Shown: piece by piece, positions 49,998-59,335 of the stretch
How positions within the stretch are numbered: the stretch's first letter is position 1
Layout: the number at the start of each line of letters is the position of its first letter
Assembly (NCBI GenBank): GCA_018982785.1
Contig: JAHHEN010000001.1
Location: 434,001 to 498,000 of the forward strand
Direction of reading: 5' to 3'
DNA: 64,000 nt
Origin: Enterococcus innesii
GTDB lineage: Bacteria; Bacillota; Bacilli; Lactobacillales; Enterococcaceae
The notes under the pieces: model-generated
What the model was told of the DNA's origin: nothing
Databases searched by the model: none
The model's input: only the letters and a program-made list of their open reading frames with translations
Made by a program: the position numbers and the translations under genes

Positions 49998-50471
49998 CTA
50001 ATCCCTGCTTTCTTTTTGGTCATATTTCTCCATCACCGCTTCAAAATCTGCCATCGTTTTTACACCTAGTAAATCTTCCACCAGCCCATCTTCCATCAGC
50101 ATCTCGGATAAACTAGCGATATTGTTCATATGTGCTTCAGCGTTTTTGGCAGCGAGCATAAAGAACAACTGCGCCTCTTTGTCGGGGTTATCATCTTGAA
50201 ATGAAACGGGGGCTGGAAAAATCGTCAATCCGATCCCCGTTCCTAAGACGCCTTTGCTTTCTGCTGAAGAATGGGGCATGGCTACTTTGGGAATGATCAC
50301 AATATAAGGACCGTATTGATGAACATCCCGAATGACATCTTCAATGTACTGATCCGTGATCAACTCCTTTTGCTTTAATCCTTCGCCACTCGCCCAGATA
50401 GCGGCTTCCCAATCTTCGGGCTGTTCATGATTGATCGCAACCAACTCATTTTCATAAAAATAACGCAGCAT
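49998..50471 (-). CDS. ulaC: L-ascorbate PTS EIIA
   Basis: About 157 residues of the mannitol/fructose-type EIIA family. The active-site histidine is in VAMPHSSAESKGV. ATG 50471 follows AAGGAG; the longer frame reading into the upstream gene is rejected. It receives phosphate from HPr and donates it to UlaB. Confidence 0.9.
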   Translation of the reverse strand: MLRYFYENELVAINHEQPEDWEAAIWASGEGLKQKELITDQYIEDVIRDVHQYGPYIVIIPKVAMPHSSAESKGVLGTGIGLTIFPAPVSFQDDNPDKEAQLFFMLAAKNAEAHMNNIASLSEMLMEDGLVEDLLGVKTMADFEAVMEKYDQKESRD

Positions 50472-50517
50472 TACCTTTGCTCCTTTCAAATTTGGCTTTT
50501 GCAGCATCCCCCTTCTT

Positions 50518-51582
50518 TTATAAAAAAGAAGGGAATGGCGTATCATTATCGACCGAAAATACATCTTTGAAACCTCGATAGAAATTAAATTCAAGATCAT
50601 CTTTATTCGTTGGGTAGGTAAATTTGCCGCCAACTTGCCAAATGTACGGTTTAAACTCATAGTTCAAACGATCTTTTTTAAACTTCCAAATCTCAGTGAT
50701 CTCCTTTGGATCAGCCATAAAATTGGACCAGATATCATAGTGTACAGGTATCACTACTTTGGCATTGAGGGATTCTGCCATCCGCAACATATCGACTGAA
50801 GTAACCTTGTCGGTGATGCCCCGCGGGTTTTCGCCATATGCACCTAAGCAAACATCGATCTTGTACTGATTTCCATGCTTGGCAAATACATTCGAATAAT
50901 GAGAATCTCCAGCGTGATAAATCGCCCCACCGGAAGTCTCAAACAAGTAATTGACTGCGATACGATCCATGTCCTGTGGCATTTTTCCTTTCAAGCTAGT
51001 ATCCGGATCTTCACAAGTAATCAGAGCGGTTCGATCGAATGCTTCTAAAGCGACGATTTTCACCTGCCCAATGGTCACTTCATCCCCTGGTTTGACCACG
51101 ATGGTTTTTTCTTCTGGTATTCCCCATTTCAACCAAGTTGCAACGACTTCATGGGGACCGACGAATTTTGCTTCTGGACAATTTTGATGGACTGCAGCTG
51201 CGGTATTGATGTCTAAATGATCGGAATGAATATGGGTCACCACTAACGCATCCACTCCTTTGATTTCAAACGGATCGATCACAAAGGGCTGCGTCCGTAA
51301 GTTAGGCTGCATTTCCTGTACACCACTCATCCGCATCATTTGATGGCCTTTTTTCATTTGCCCATTACCATGGCTGCGCTTGCCAGTGCCGCACCAAAGG
51401 TCGCATAAAATGTTGGTTCCTTCCGCACTCTTTAACCAAATACCCGTACAGCCTAGCCACCACATGGAAACTGTGCCTTCTTTCACAAGTTCACTTTCGA
51501 TCTCCTCGTTTAAATAGGTTCCCCATTCTGGAAACGTATTTAACAGCCAACTCTCTTTCGAAACATCATTTACGTGTACCAT
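50518..51582 (-). CDS. ulaG: L-ascorbate-6-phosphate lactonase
   Basis: 354 residues of the metallo-beta-lactamase fold. Metal motifs HIHSDHLD and [11 protein letters not shown] and the family N-terminus [17 protein letters not shown] are present. It opens the lactone of L-ascorbate-6-P to 3-keto-L-gulonate-6-P, the first catabolic step. First gene of ulaG-C-A-B-D-E-F. Confidence 0.93.
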   Translation of the reverse strand: MVHVNDVSKESWLLNTFPEWGTYLNEEIESELVKEGTVSMWWLGCTGIWLKSAEGTNILCDLWCGTGKRSHGNGQMKKGHQMMRMSGVQEMQPNLRTQPFVIDPFEIKGVDALVVTHIHSDHLDINTAAAVHQNCPEAKFVGPHEVVATWLKWGIPEEKTIVVKPGDEVTIGQVKIVALEAFDRTALITCEDPDTSLKGKMPQDMDRIAVNYLFETSGGAIYHAGDSHYSNVFAKHGNQYKIDVCLGAYGENPRGITDKVTSVDMLRMAESLNAKVVIPVHYDIWSNFMADPKEITEIWKFKKDRLNYEFKPYIWQVGGKFTYPTNKDDLEFNFYRGFKDVFSVDNDTPFPSFL

Positions 51583-51911
51583 ATTTGTTCCTCCCTTGCT
51601 TATTTACACCTTGATTCTAACATATAGAAAAACGCTTTCAATCAAGTTTTATGTTAATTTATCTTATTATATGTTAATTTACCGAGAAATAAATGTGATT
51701 ATTTAATATATATGGTAATGTTTCTGTGATATGTTAAAATGAGTTCGAAAGCAGAAACGATAAAAAAATGGCAGTTTCTAAACGACAGCTGTGCGATTAT
51801 CCCGCGAATTCGTGAGAAAGAGACACGTGATTTTGCTGCACAGGATAATTGCAAGCTGGACAAATGATAGAAGACAATAATAGAAAAAAGCGCATGTGAG
51901 GAGGAAGTATC
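51583..51911. promoter_or_regulatory. divergent ula regulatory region with ATGTTA repeats and a cre-like site
   Basis: 329 bases between ulaG and the DeoR-type gene. TATGTTAATTTA occurs twice, at 51650-51661 and 51670-51681 (20 bases apart), with a related ATATGTTAAAAT at 51730-51741 and an inverted TAACATATA at 51618-51626. AGAAAAACGCTTTCA at 51626-51640 matches the CcpA cre consensus at 13 of 15 positions. The repeats suit a DeoR-family operator array and the cre site catabolite repression of the operon. Confidence 0.6.
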
Positions 51912-52679
51912 GTGAAACGTTCCAATGAAGAAGTGAGGCAAAGAAGAAAACAATTGATCGATTTGATAAAAGCATCTGGTCTTTCTGATGTGAGGACCCT
52001 CAGTCATCAGTTGGGAGTATCAGAGATGACGATCCGCAGAGACTGTACTGTCCTCAGTGAGATGGGTCAGATCAAACAAACCCACGGAAAAATTGAATAC
52101 TGTGAAGCTTATGAAGATGAAGCGCATCCCACCGACTCGATCGAGTACATCAAAGATCGACTGGCCAAAGAAGCGGCTCGCCAAGTAAAAGATGGCGATA
52201 CCCTTTTCGTCAATACGAGTACCAGTGCGGCTCAAACGTTGCGCCATCTCACAGACAAACGAATCAGTTTGCTGACGAACAACACGAGTGTGATCCAAAT
52301 GGAACACCATCCAAAATCAACGATTGTTTTAAGTGGCGGCGAAATACGTTACCCTAAAGCGGCATTGTCAGGAGACATCGCCGTGGAGTCATTTTCTCAC
52401 GTTCGTTCTGATGTTACGATCATTGGCTGTAGTGGGTTAGATTTACAGACCGGCATTTCCACTTCAGTGATCCACGAAGCCAAAGTCAATGCGAAAATCA
52501 TCGAAAATTCTGGCAAGTTGATCGTTATCGCGGATTATCGCAAAATCGGTAAGCAATCCAATTTTACGATTGGCGCAATTGCGGCTATCGATCTGCTGAT
52601 CACCGATCATTATTCTGATCCCAAAGTCATCGATTTGATTGAGCAACAAGGTGTTCAAGTCATCCAAGTACCCGTCTAA
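51912..52679 (+). CDS. DeoR-family regulator, probable ula repressor (UlaR-like)
   Basis: 255 residues: DeoR helix-turn-helix (VRTLSHQLGVSEMTIRRDCTVLSEMGQI) and the sugar-phosphate sensing C-terminal domain (VNTSTSAAQTLRHL, LLTNNTSVI, VIGCSGLD, IVIADYRKIGKQSN). GTG start with GAGGAGGAAG upstream. It is divergent from ulaG and most likely represses the ula operon, relieved by L-ascorbate-6-P or a later sugar phosphate. Confidence 0.82.
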   Translation: MKRSNEEVRQRRKQLIDLIKASGLSDVRTLSHQLGVSEMTIRRDCTVLSEMGQIKQTHGKIEYCEAYEDEAHPTDSIEYIKDRLAKEAARQVKDGDTLFVNTSTSAAQTLRHLTDKRISLLTNNTSVIQMEHHPKSTIVLSGGEIRYPKAALSGDIAVESFSHVRSDVTIIGCSGLDLQTGISTSVIHEAKVNAKIIENSGKLIVIADYRKIGKQSNFTIGAIAAIDLLITDHYSDPKVIDLIEQQGVQVIQVPV

Positions 52680-52693
52680 CCTTCTTTGCCGCT

Positions 52694-52791
52694 AAAAAAA
52701 GCCCGACAGTTGATCTGAAAAGTCACGCCTTGCTGCCTCTTCCAACAGAAACAGCAAAGCGTTCCCTTCGATCAACCGTCGTGGCTTTTTT
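52694..52791. terminator. long inverted repeat between ulaR-like and YeiH genes
   Basis: Arms AAAAAAAGCCCGACAGTTGATC (in two parts, 52694-52715) and GATCAACCGTCGTGGCTTTTTTC (52770-52791) pair with few mismatches around a loop of over 50 bases. A-run and T-run flanks allow termination both ways between the convergent genes. The loop is unusually large for a simple terminator. Confidence 0.6.
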
Positions 52792-52844
52792 CGTTAAACA
52801 ATCGTGCGCTTCAAACGTGCTTTATGGGTCGTGCCTCTTGTGAA

Positions 52845-53842
52845 TTAGAGCCGCAGCAACCAAATCAATGCAACAGCACCCACGGTTTGGACGGCGCCAA
52901 CGGAAAGACCATAGAATAAAAAGCGCGGGCCTTCTTTTAAAAACTTGCGGAAATCCAGCCGCAAACCGATGGCTGCCAACGCCGTCGTTTCAAACCACGT
53001 ACTGATAAAATGAGCCCCCTCATTCAACCAGCTAGGCAGCGGCAAGAAGCTGTTCAAGATACAGATGGTCAAGAAGCCCAACACATACCAAGGGATCGGC
53101 AGCCGTAGTTTGCCTTTTCCTTTGGTTTTGGTGGGGGCTTTGTCGTCATTCGTTCAAAAACAATGACGACGACTGCCAACATGATGATGCGCGCGATTTT
53201 AAAGAGCATCGCGTATTTGACGGTGTCGGCATCAATCAAACTAGCCCCTGCCACGACTTGCCCGACGGATTGCAGCGTGCCACCAAGTAAGGCGCTTTTT
53301 TGCAATAGATCATCGCCGTATAAGGCCAAGCCTAAAAACGGCAGCGTCAGCATCATCACCGTTCCTAAAAGATTGACCAAGGTGATGATCTGCCCTTTTT
53401 CTTCATCATCGGCATCAATGGCTGGTGCGATCGCCGCAATCGCAGAGGACCCGCAGACAGCGTTGCCGCCTGCCATCATCAGGCTCATCTTTTGATTAAA
53501 GCCCATTTTTTTCCCTATCAAATAAGCAGCGGTAATGACCAAGCTCATCATCAGCAAAATAAAGAGAAAGCCCCGAAGGCCCATTTCACTGATGGTCTGG
53601 AAAGTGACGGTAAAGCCCAGCAAAACCACCGAATATTCCAAGAGCCGACTTTCCGCAACCTTCGTCCCGACTTGATAGCGTTCTTGCTTGAACAGTGTAT
53701 TTCCTAAAATGATTCCTAATAAAATAGCAAGGGTTGCTCCCCCTAATTTTGGCACAGCCAAAGCCATGATTCGGGCGATGACGGCTACCGAAAAGGACAG
53801 GAACAAACCGGGAAGTATCAAAGCTGTTTGTCGTTGCTTCAT
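52845..53842 (-). pseudogene. YeiH/UPF0324 family membrane protein, one frameshift
   Basis: About 332 residues and 9-10 membrane segments if repaired. Features: [42 protein letters not shown] and [16 protein letters not shown], all characteristic of YeiH. The frame breaks between 53114 and 53141, most simply a missing A in the ACAAAG run (53139-53141), after which [12 protein letters not shown] and the final helices continue. ATG 53842 follows AAAGG. It is divergent from a LysR gene, the same pairing as YeiE-YeiH of enterobacteria; the family is a putative anion (sulfate) exporter. Confidence 0.78.
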
Positions 53843-53880
53843 TGCTTTCATCCTTTCATATAACATCCATTATACACAGA

Positions 53881-53911
53881 TTGACCGATCAGTAGGATTT
53901 ATTGGTATAAT
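53881..53911 (+). promoter_or_regulatory. promoter of the LysR gene
   Basis: TTGACC (53881-53886) and an extended -10 TGGTATAAT (TATAAT 53906-53911), 19 bases apart, 36 bases before the ATG, within a gap of about 100 bases shared with the divergent YeiH gene. Confidence 0.6.
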
Positions 53912-53946
53912 AGTTATGATTGAATTTTCTAATGGAAGGGATTGCA

Positions 53947-54783
53947 ATGTTAAAATTACTGGAGACCTTTAAGATGGTCTATGAAACGAAAAATTTTTCG
54001 AAAGCTGCCGAACTGCTGTTTATTTCGCAGCCCACGGTTTCTGCTCAAATCAAGCAGTTGGAACAAGACCTGGATACACCGCTTTTTTTACGCAATGGTC
54101 GCAAAAACGTGATCGCCACGCCCCAAGCAGAGTACCTTTACGAAAAGGCACTGAATTTATTGGATGAGTGGTCGACGATCGCCAGCGAGATCCATACCAA
54201 CACACAGCATCAAAGCCACTGTGTCCTAGGCATCTCTCATACCTATGCGATGGCCTTGATGCCTGACTTGATGATTGCTTTATACAACGCCTTTCCCACG
54301 GTGCGTTTTCGGGTATCGATGATGAACTCCGCTGAAGTCTTAACAGCGCTTGAACAACATCAACTAGATCTAGGGATCATTGAAAAACCCTTATCTGCAC
54401 CAAGTATTTTACGTTTCCCGATTTTGAAAGATCAGCTCGTCTTAGCCGGTGATCCCCAAGCCGGTCCTTGGCTCGTCCGTGAAGCGAGTTCTGGTGTCTA
54501 CTATTACACTAAGCGCTATCTAGAGGAACAAAATATTCAAGGACCGATCATTGAGATCGCCAGCAATGAATTGATCGTCGCTTTACTGAAACAAGGATTC
54601 GGCTGTTCGATCCTTTCCAAGCGAGCCGCCCACGGCATTGGCTATCAACTGCTGGATAAAAATTTTGAGCGGCAATTTTACCTCATCCAGCGCAAAGTAG
54701 TCACAGAACCAGCCATCGAGGGATTGCGGACCTTCATTCAGGAGTGGTCGCAAGAGGATTCCTTGCAAGCAGAAAGCAAATAA
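53947..54783 (+). CDS. LysR-family regulator (YeiE-like)
   Basis: About 278 residues: winged helix FSKAAELLFISQPTVSAQIKQLEQDL near residues 18-43, then a co-inducer domain (LGIIEKPLSAPSI, IVALLKQGFGCSILSKRA). ATG 53947 has a GGAAGGG site. Divergent from a YeiH-type membrane gene, which it probably regulates. Confidence 0.84.
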   Translation: MLKLLETFKMVYETKNFSKAAELLFISQPTVSAQIKQLEQDLDTPLFLRNGRKNVIATPQAEYLYEKALNLLDEWSTIASEIHTNTQHQSHCVLGISHTYAMALMPDLMIALYNAFPTVRFRVSMMNSAEVLTALEQHQLDLGIIEKPLSAPSILRFPILKDQLVLAGDPQAGPWLVREASSGVYYYTKRYLEEQNIQGPIIEIASNELIVALLKQGFGCSILSKRAAHGIGYQLLDKNFERQFYLIQRKVVTEPAIEGLRTFIQEWSQEDSLQAESK

Positions 54784-54879
54784 ATCCACTTGTTTTTAAG
54801 GGAGAGAACCACCGCCTCGTGGGATTTCTTAACCTTTTCTTACGATTACGCTTCCTCGCTGCCGATCTGGTCCGTTTGA

Positions 54880-54907
54880 TTGTTTCTTAAGAAATTTGTG
54901 CTAAAAT
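54880..54907 (+). promoter_or_regulatory. possible uvrC promoter
   Basis: TTGTTT (54880-54885), 16-base spacer, TAAAAT (54902-54907), about 110 bases before uvrC, leaving a long leader in which nothing else was recognised. Confidence 0.45.
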
Positions 54908-55016
54908 GAAGAGTACTGGCTATGGGCTCTAATGTTCCCCTTTTTGAGGAGAGCTTAGACCGCCTTTTGACTACTTATGCAGTTCGTGAAGCAAACCAGT
55001 AAGAAAGGATCTTGAA

Positions 55017-56807
55017 ATGAACGAACAAATCAAGAACAAATTAGCGCTGCTTCCTGATCAACCTGGTTGTTATTTAATGAAAGATAAAAATAACAAAATC
55101 ATCTATGTTGGGAAAGCCAAAATTTTAAAAAATCGTGTCCGTTCGTATTTTACCGGCAGCCACGATACGAAAACCGAACGGCTCGTTCAAGAAATCAATG
55201 ATTTTGAGTACGTCGTTACCGAATCAAATACGGAAGCCTTGCTGCTGGAAATCAATTTGATTCAAAAAAATAAACCGAAATACAATATCATGTTAAAGGA
55301 CGACAAGTCGTATCCTTTTATTAAAGTGACCAAAGAGCGCTATCCGCGTCTGATCATCACTCGTAAAGTTTTAAAAGACGGAGCTTTATATTTTGGCCCT
55401 TATCCTGATGCACGAGCAGCCAACGAAACCAAACGGGTGCTGGATCGCCTCTTTCCTTTGCGAAAATGCGGTCCTTCTCAAAAGCGGCCTTGTCTTTATT
55501 ATCATTTGGGTCAATGTGTCTGTCCTTATGTCAACAATGTAGACCCTAAGGATTATCAGAAGATCGTGGATCAAGTCAAACACTTTTTCCACGGCGGTCA
55601 CGTCGATATTTTGAAAGATCTGAAAGAGAAGATGGGCGAAGCCATTGAAACCTTAGAGTTTGAACGAGCGGCTGAGCTGCGGGATCAGATCCAAGCGATC
55701 GATACCGTCATGACGCGACAAAAAATGACCCTGACCGACCTGATGGACCGTGATGTCTTTGGCTACAGTGTCGACAAAGGCTGGATGTGTGTCCAAGTCT
55801 TCTTTATCCGTCAAGGAAAGCTGATCGAACGAGAAGTCTCTTTGTTTCCTTTCTACAATGAAGCGGATGAGGATTTCTTGACCTTCGTCGGCCAGTTTTA
55901 CCAAAAGAATGAGCACTTCATTCCCAAAGAAGTCTTTGTTCCGCAAAATGTCGATGCTGCCCCATTAGAAGCGCTGCTGGAAACCAAAGTCCTGCAGCCC
56001 CAACGAGGCGACAAAAAGAAATTGGTCGATTTGGCCAATAAAAATGCCCGCATTGCCTTGGCACAAAAATTTGCGTTGATCGAGCGTACTGAAGAACGGA
56101 CGATCGGTGCTGTGGATCGTCTAGGCGATGCCATGGGGATCCCGACACCTTATCGGATTGAAGCCTTCGATAACTCCCACATCATGGGGACCGATCCGGT
56201 TTCTGCAATGGTGGTTTTTGTCGACGGGAAGCCGTTTAAAGATGATTATCGGAAATATAAGATTCGTACCGCACAAGGCGGCGACGATTATGGCTCTATG
56301 CAAGAAGTCATCTACCGCCGATACTCTCGTGTCCTAAAAGAAAACCTGCCTTTTCCTGATCTGATCATCATCGATGGCGGGAAAGCCCAAGTCGGTGCTG
56401 CCCAAGAAGTGCTGCATAACCAGCTAGGTTTAGATATTCCCGTTGCCGGTTTAGTGAAGAACAACAAACACAAAACCAGCGAGTTGATTTTCGGAGAATT
56501 TTTAGATCCGATTCAGCTGGAACGCAATTCTGTAGAATTCTTTTTGCTGCAACGGATCCAAGATGAGGTCCATCGTTTTGCGATCACCTTCCATCGCCAA
56601 CTGCGCAGTAAAAACAGCTTTTCTTCCAAACTGGATGAAATTCCTGGCTTAGGACCAAAACGCAAGCAACAGCTCATGAAAACCTTCAAGTCATTAAAAA
56701 ACATCCAAGCAGCTTCCGTGGAAGAGATCCAGCAAGCTGGTATTCCGAAAGCCGTTGCGGAAACTATCTTAGCCAAACTAGGCGATCAAAACCAACCCAC
56801 TTCTTAA
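55017..56807 (+). CDS. uvrC: excinuclease ABC subunit C
   Basis: 596 residues, full length. The GIY-YIG nuclease lies at about 12-95 ([21 protein letters not shown]), the UVR domain at about 203-235 ([18 protein letters not shown]), the RNase H-like second nuclease around [19 protein letters not shown] and [10 protein letters not shown], and tandem helix-hairpin-helix motifs at the C-terminus ([16 protein letters not shown]). It makes the dual incisions of nucleotide excision repair with UvrA/UvrB. AAGGATC precedes the ATG. A lone gene with its own terminator. Confidence 0.97.
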   Translation: MNEQIKNKLALLPDQPGCYLMKDKNNKIIYVGKAKILKNRVRSYFTGSHDTKTERLVQEINDFEYVVTESNTEALLLEINLIQKNKPKYNIMLKDDKSYPFIKVTKERYPRLIITRKVLKDGALYFGPYPDARAANETKRVLDRLFPLRKCGPSQKRPCLYYHLGQCVCPYVNNVDPKDYQKIVDQVKHFFHGGHVDILKDLKEKMGEAIETLEFERAAELRDQIQAIDTVMTRQKMTLTDLMDRDVFGYSVDKGWMCVQVFFIRQGKLIEREVSLFPFYNEADEDFLTFVGQFYQKNEHFIPKEVFVPQNVDAAPLEALLETKVLQPQRGDKKKLVDLANKNARIALAQKFALIERTEERTIGAVDRLGDAMGIPTPYRIEAFDNSHIMGTDPVSAMVVFVDGKPFKDDYRKYKIRTAQGGDDYGSMQEVIYRRYSRVLKENLPFPDLIIIDGGKAQVGAAQEVLHNQLGLDIPVAGLVKNNKHKTSELIFGEFLDPIQLERNSVEFFLLQRIQDEVHRFAITFHRQLRSKNSFSSKLDEIPGLGPKRKQQLMKTFKSLKNIQAASVEEIQQAGIPKAVAETILAKLGDQNQPTS

Positions 56808-56815
56808 GTCAAAAC

Positions 56816-56856
56816 AAAAACGCTCCATAGCCAACAGTAGCTATGAAGCGTTTTTT
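56816..56856 (+). terminator. uvrC terminator
   Basis: AAACGCTCCATAGC and GCTATGAAGCGTTTTTT form a near-perfect stem with a T-run. Confidence 0.87.
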
Positions 56857-56881
56857 CGTTGAAGAAACATTTTGTAAGCCG

Positions 56882-57622
56882 TTACTTTTTGCGGTGCTGT
56901 AACAGATCAGGCTTCATGTCTAACATGGAATAGCCACGAACATCATACCGATTGCGGCTGCAGGAATAGTCCACTGGACGTCCCGATTCTAAATAGATGA
57001 TCTGTTCTAATTCCAATACCGGATCATCTACTTGGCACGCTAAATAGGTTTGATCGTATTCATCACTTTTGGCGGCCTGAAAGGTCCGATAAGCACCAGC
57101 AAATTTGTAGCCTAAATCTTGCAACAGATAGTCATAGACGGATTCTTCCAAAATCTCTTTCGTCAAACCGCTGACCAGATCCAACGGCATATAGGAATGC
57201 TCGAGTATGTAGGGATTGCCTTCTAAGATCCGCAAACGGATCACATGGTAGATTGGTTGTTCGGCAGTGATCTGAAGCATCTCTTGAATTCTTGTTGTAG
57301 GAAAACAGACTTCAAAGGTGATGACTTGGCTAGTCAACGTCCGTTTTTCTTGTTTCATCTGATAGCTCAGGCCTTTGTATTCTGTCACCGATGAGGTATC
57401 TTTGCCCCAAAAGGAATGATTCAAAACTTTGGTCCCTAAGCCGCGCTTTGTCAGCAGCAAGCCTTCCATAATCAGGATATTCACCGCATTTTTAATCGTC
57501 ATTCGGCTGACGCCAAACTCTTCCACTAACTCTGTTTGATAAGGTAAAAGACTGTCTTTCGGATAAGTCCCGTCCTTGATTCTTTTACGCAGAACATCTG
57601 CGATCTCCATATATTTGGGCAT
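56882..57622 (-). CDS. GntR/UTRA-family regulator
   Basis: 246 residues. GntR winged helix (LVEEFGVSRMTIKNAVNILIMEGLL) and a UTRA ligand domain (QPIYHVIRLRILEGNPYILEHSYMP, VLELEQIIYLESGRPVDYSCSRNRYD). Closely related to the regulator at 62264. GGAGGTGG precedes the ATG. It lies after a PTS EIIC and should respond to a phospho-sugar. Confidence 0.88.
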   Translation of the reverse strand: MPKYMEIADVLRKRIKDGTYPKDSLLPYQTELVEEFGVSRMTIKNAVNILIMEGLLLTKRGLGTKVLNHSFWGKDTSSVTEYKGLSYQMKQEKRTLTSQVITFEVCFPTTRIQEMLQITAEQPIYHVIRLRILEGNPYILEHSYMPLDLVSGLTKEILEESVYDYLLQDLGYKFAGAYRTFQAAKSDEYDQTYLACQVDDPVLELEQIIYLESGRPVDYSCSRNRYDVRGYSMLDMKPDLLQHRKK

Positions 57623-57670
57623 TTTGCCACCTCCAAAACGTGTGTTGTATTACTTGAAAAACGAGAAAAG

Positions 57671-57780
57671 AACCGGCCAAACGAAAAGAGTGTCATCACA
57701 CCACTGCACCTTCCAATGAAGCAGTGTGATAAGGGGTATTGCACTCTGATCGCGGCCGGATAAGGTCTATTACGTTTGGC
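57671..57780. repeat. nested inverted repeats between EIIC and gntR
   Basis: Complementary pairs nested around a common centre: GCCAAACG (57676-57683) with CGTTTGGC (57773-57780), GGCC with GGCC inside CCGGCC/GGCCGG, AGAGTG (57687-57692) with CACTCT (57742-57747), and ATCACACcaCTGC with GCAGtGTGAT (57694-57730). This could form a long cruciform or leader structure, or act as operator and attenuator. Confidence 0.42.
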
Positions 57781-57808
57781 GCTTGTTTCTAATCGACTCG
57801 ATCAGACA

Positions 57809-59089
57809 TTACGCATTTTTTAAACGGCGTGTTTCTTGAATTTGCGCCATTTTCACGAATGGCAAGTAGATAACGACCGATAAGATCAAGTTAACAGCTG
57901 CCAAGATTCCGCCAGCAATACTTTGTGTCGACAAAATACCGCCGATGATTGGTGGCGTCGTCCATGGTGCGATGACGGTACTTGCAGGAACTAAGCCAGT
58001 TGCAGTTGCAAAATAAGCAGTCGTGACTAAAACAAGTGGTGTCAACACATATGGGATGAACAAGATTGGGTTCAAGACAACGGGTAACCCAAACATCACT
58101 GGTTCATTGATCATGAACACACCTGGTGCAACGGATAGTTTTGCGACAGTCATATACGCTTTATGATGACGAGCAACTAAAAAGATCGCAATCAGAAGAC
58201 CTAGTGTCGCGCCTGTTCCGCCGATGTTCACGAAAGAATCAAAGAATGGTTTGTTGACGATATAAGGCAAATCTGTGCCTGCTTCTAATGCTCGTGCGTT
58301 TGCTTCGATCGCTGGCACATTGATCGTTTGCATGAACGGGTCGATGATGTTGGCACCATGCAAACCAAAGAACCATAAGAATGCAGAGATAAAACCTAAT
58401 AGCAAAGCAGCTGGATAAGAGTTTGCCAAGCCCATGAATGGTTGTTGCACCAATTCATAGAAGGACAATACGATACTTGTCACACCAAATGCTTGGAAAA
58501 TTGCTGTAAACAAAGCAAAGATCGATACGGTGATCATTGCTGGGAATAACGCAGCAAATGAACGTGAGACTGCTGGTGGTACGCCATCAGGCATGTTGAT
58601 GACTAAGCGTGGGTTGCCAGCTAGACGACGGAAGATCTCAGTAGAAATGATCGATACGATTAATGCTAAAAATAATCCTTGAGAACCAAGTCCGGCAGCT
58701 GTTAACAAACCATCTGGGCCTGTCGCCATTGCACCTAATGCGAAGAAACTTGCAACTGAGATCTCCCCAGCACCTAATGCGTCTTGATTGTAGCTTTTAG
58801 CTAAATTATACGCTACTGTGAAAGCGATTAACAGACCAAGTATTGAAAAAGTACCTGCTGACAAGTTGTTCCCAAAGGCTTGCCATGTCCCTTCACCAAA
58901 AATGCCATTCATAAAATCAATATAGGCAGGAATTGGTAAGTTGTTGATCAATACCCCAAAAGAGCCTAAGATCATCAACGGCATCGTTACGATAAATCCG
59001 TCACGAATGGCCACTAGATGTCTTTGAGAGCCTATTTTAGAAGCGATCGGAATAAAGTGCTTCTCCATAAATCCAATAAATTTATCCAT
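57809..59089 (-). CDS. PTS EIIC, lactose/cellobiose family
   Basis: About 426 residues: FMEKHFIPIASKIGSQRHLVAIRDGF start, MPDGVPPAVSRSFAALFP, WFFGLHGANIIDP and MINEPVMFGLPVVLNPILFIPY, all standard EIIC signatures; about ten membrane segments. ATG 59089 follows AAAGGAG. It carries a beta-glucoside inward with EIIA/EIIB supplied from elsewhere. A cre-like site lies just upstream at 59124-59137, and the gntR gene follows on the same strand. Confidence 0.9.
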   Translation of the reverse strand: MDKFIGFMEKHFIPIASKIGSQRHLVAIRDGFIVTMPLMILGSFGVLINNLPIPAYIDFMNGIFGEGTWQAFGNNLSAGTFSILGLLIAFTVAYNLAKSYNQDALGAGEISVASFFALGAMATGPDGLLTAAGLGSQGLFLALIVSIISTEIFRRLAGNPRLVINMPDGVPPAVSRSFAALFPAMITVSIFALFTAIFQAFGVTSIVLSFYELVQQPFMGLANSYPAALLLGFISAFLWFFGLHGANIIDPFMQTINVPAIEANARALEAGTDLPYIVNKPFFDSFVNIGGTGATLGLLIAIFLVARHHKAYMTVAKLSVAPGVFMINEPVMFGLPVVLNPILFIPYVLTPLVLVTTAYFATATGLVPASTVIAPWTTPPIIGGILSTQSIAGGILAAVNLILSVVIYLPFVKMAQIQETRRLKNA

Positions 59090-59123
59090 TGTTTTTTCTC
59101 CTTTCAAACCCTAAACAAAATAA

Positions 59124-59137
59124 TGAAACCGATTTCT
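59124..59137. promoter_or_regulatory. cre-like site upstream of the minus-strand EIIC
   Basis: TGAAACCGATTTCT matches TGWAANCGNTNWCA at 13 of 14 positions, about 35 bases before the EIIC start, suggesting CcpA repression. Confidence 0.55.
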
Positions 59138-59290
59138 ACTAAAGAATACCACGAGAACGTTTCCATGTCTAGTCTTTTCTTTATCAAAACTGTGCTTTTG
59201 TTTAACCCAGCTTATCATTTGCAAAAACAGGTGGTTTTTTAATAGAGAATTCCCTTCGGAACAAGACAGAAAAATCCGCGATTTTACACA

Positions 59291-59327
59291 AAAAAAGCAA
59301 TGCTGATCCCTACAGCATTGCTTTTTT
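59291..59327 (-). terminator. terminator of the GH1 gene
   Basis: AAAAAAGCAATGCTG and CAGCATTGCTTTTTT form a 15-base perfect stem just after the GH1 stop, effective in both directions. Confidence 0.9.
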
Positions 59328-59335
59328 CATTGTTA

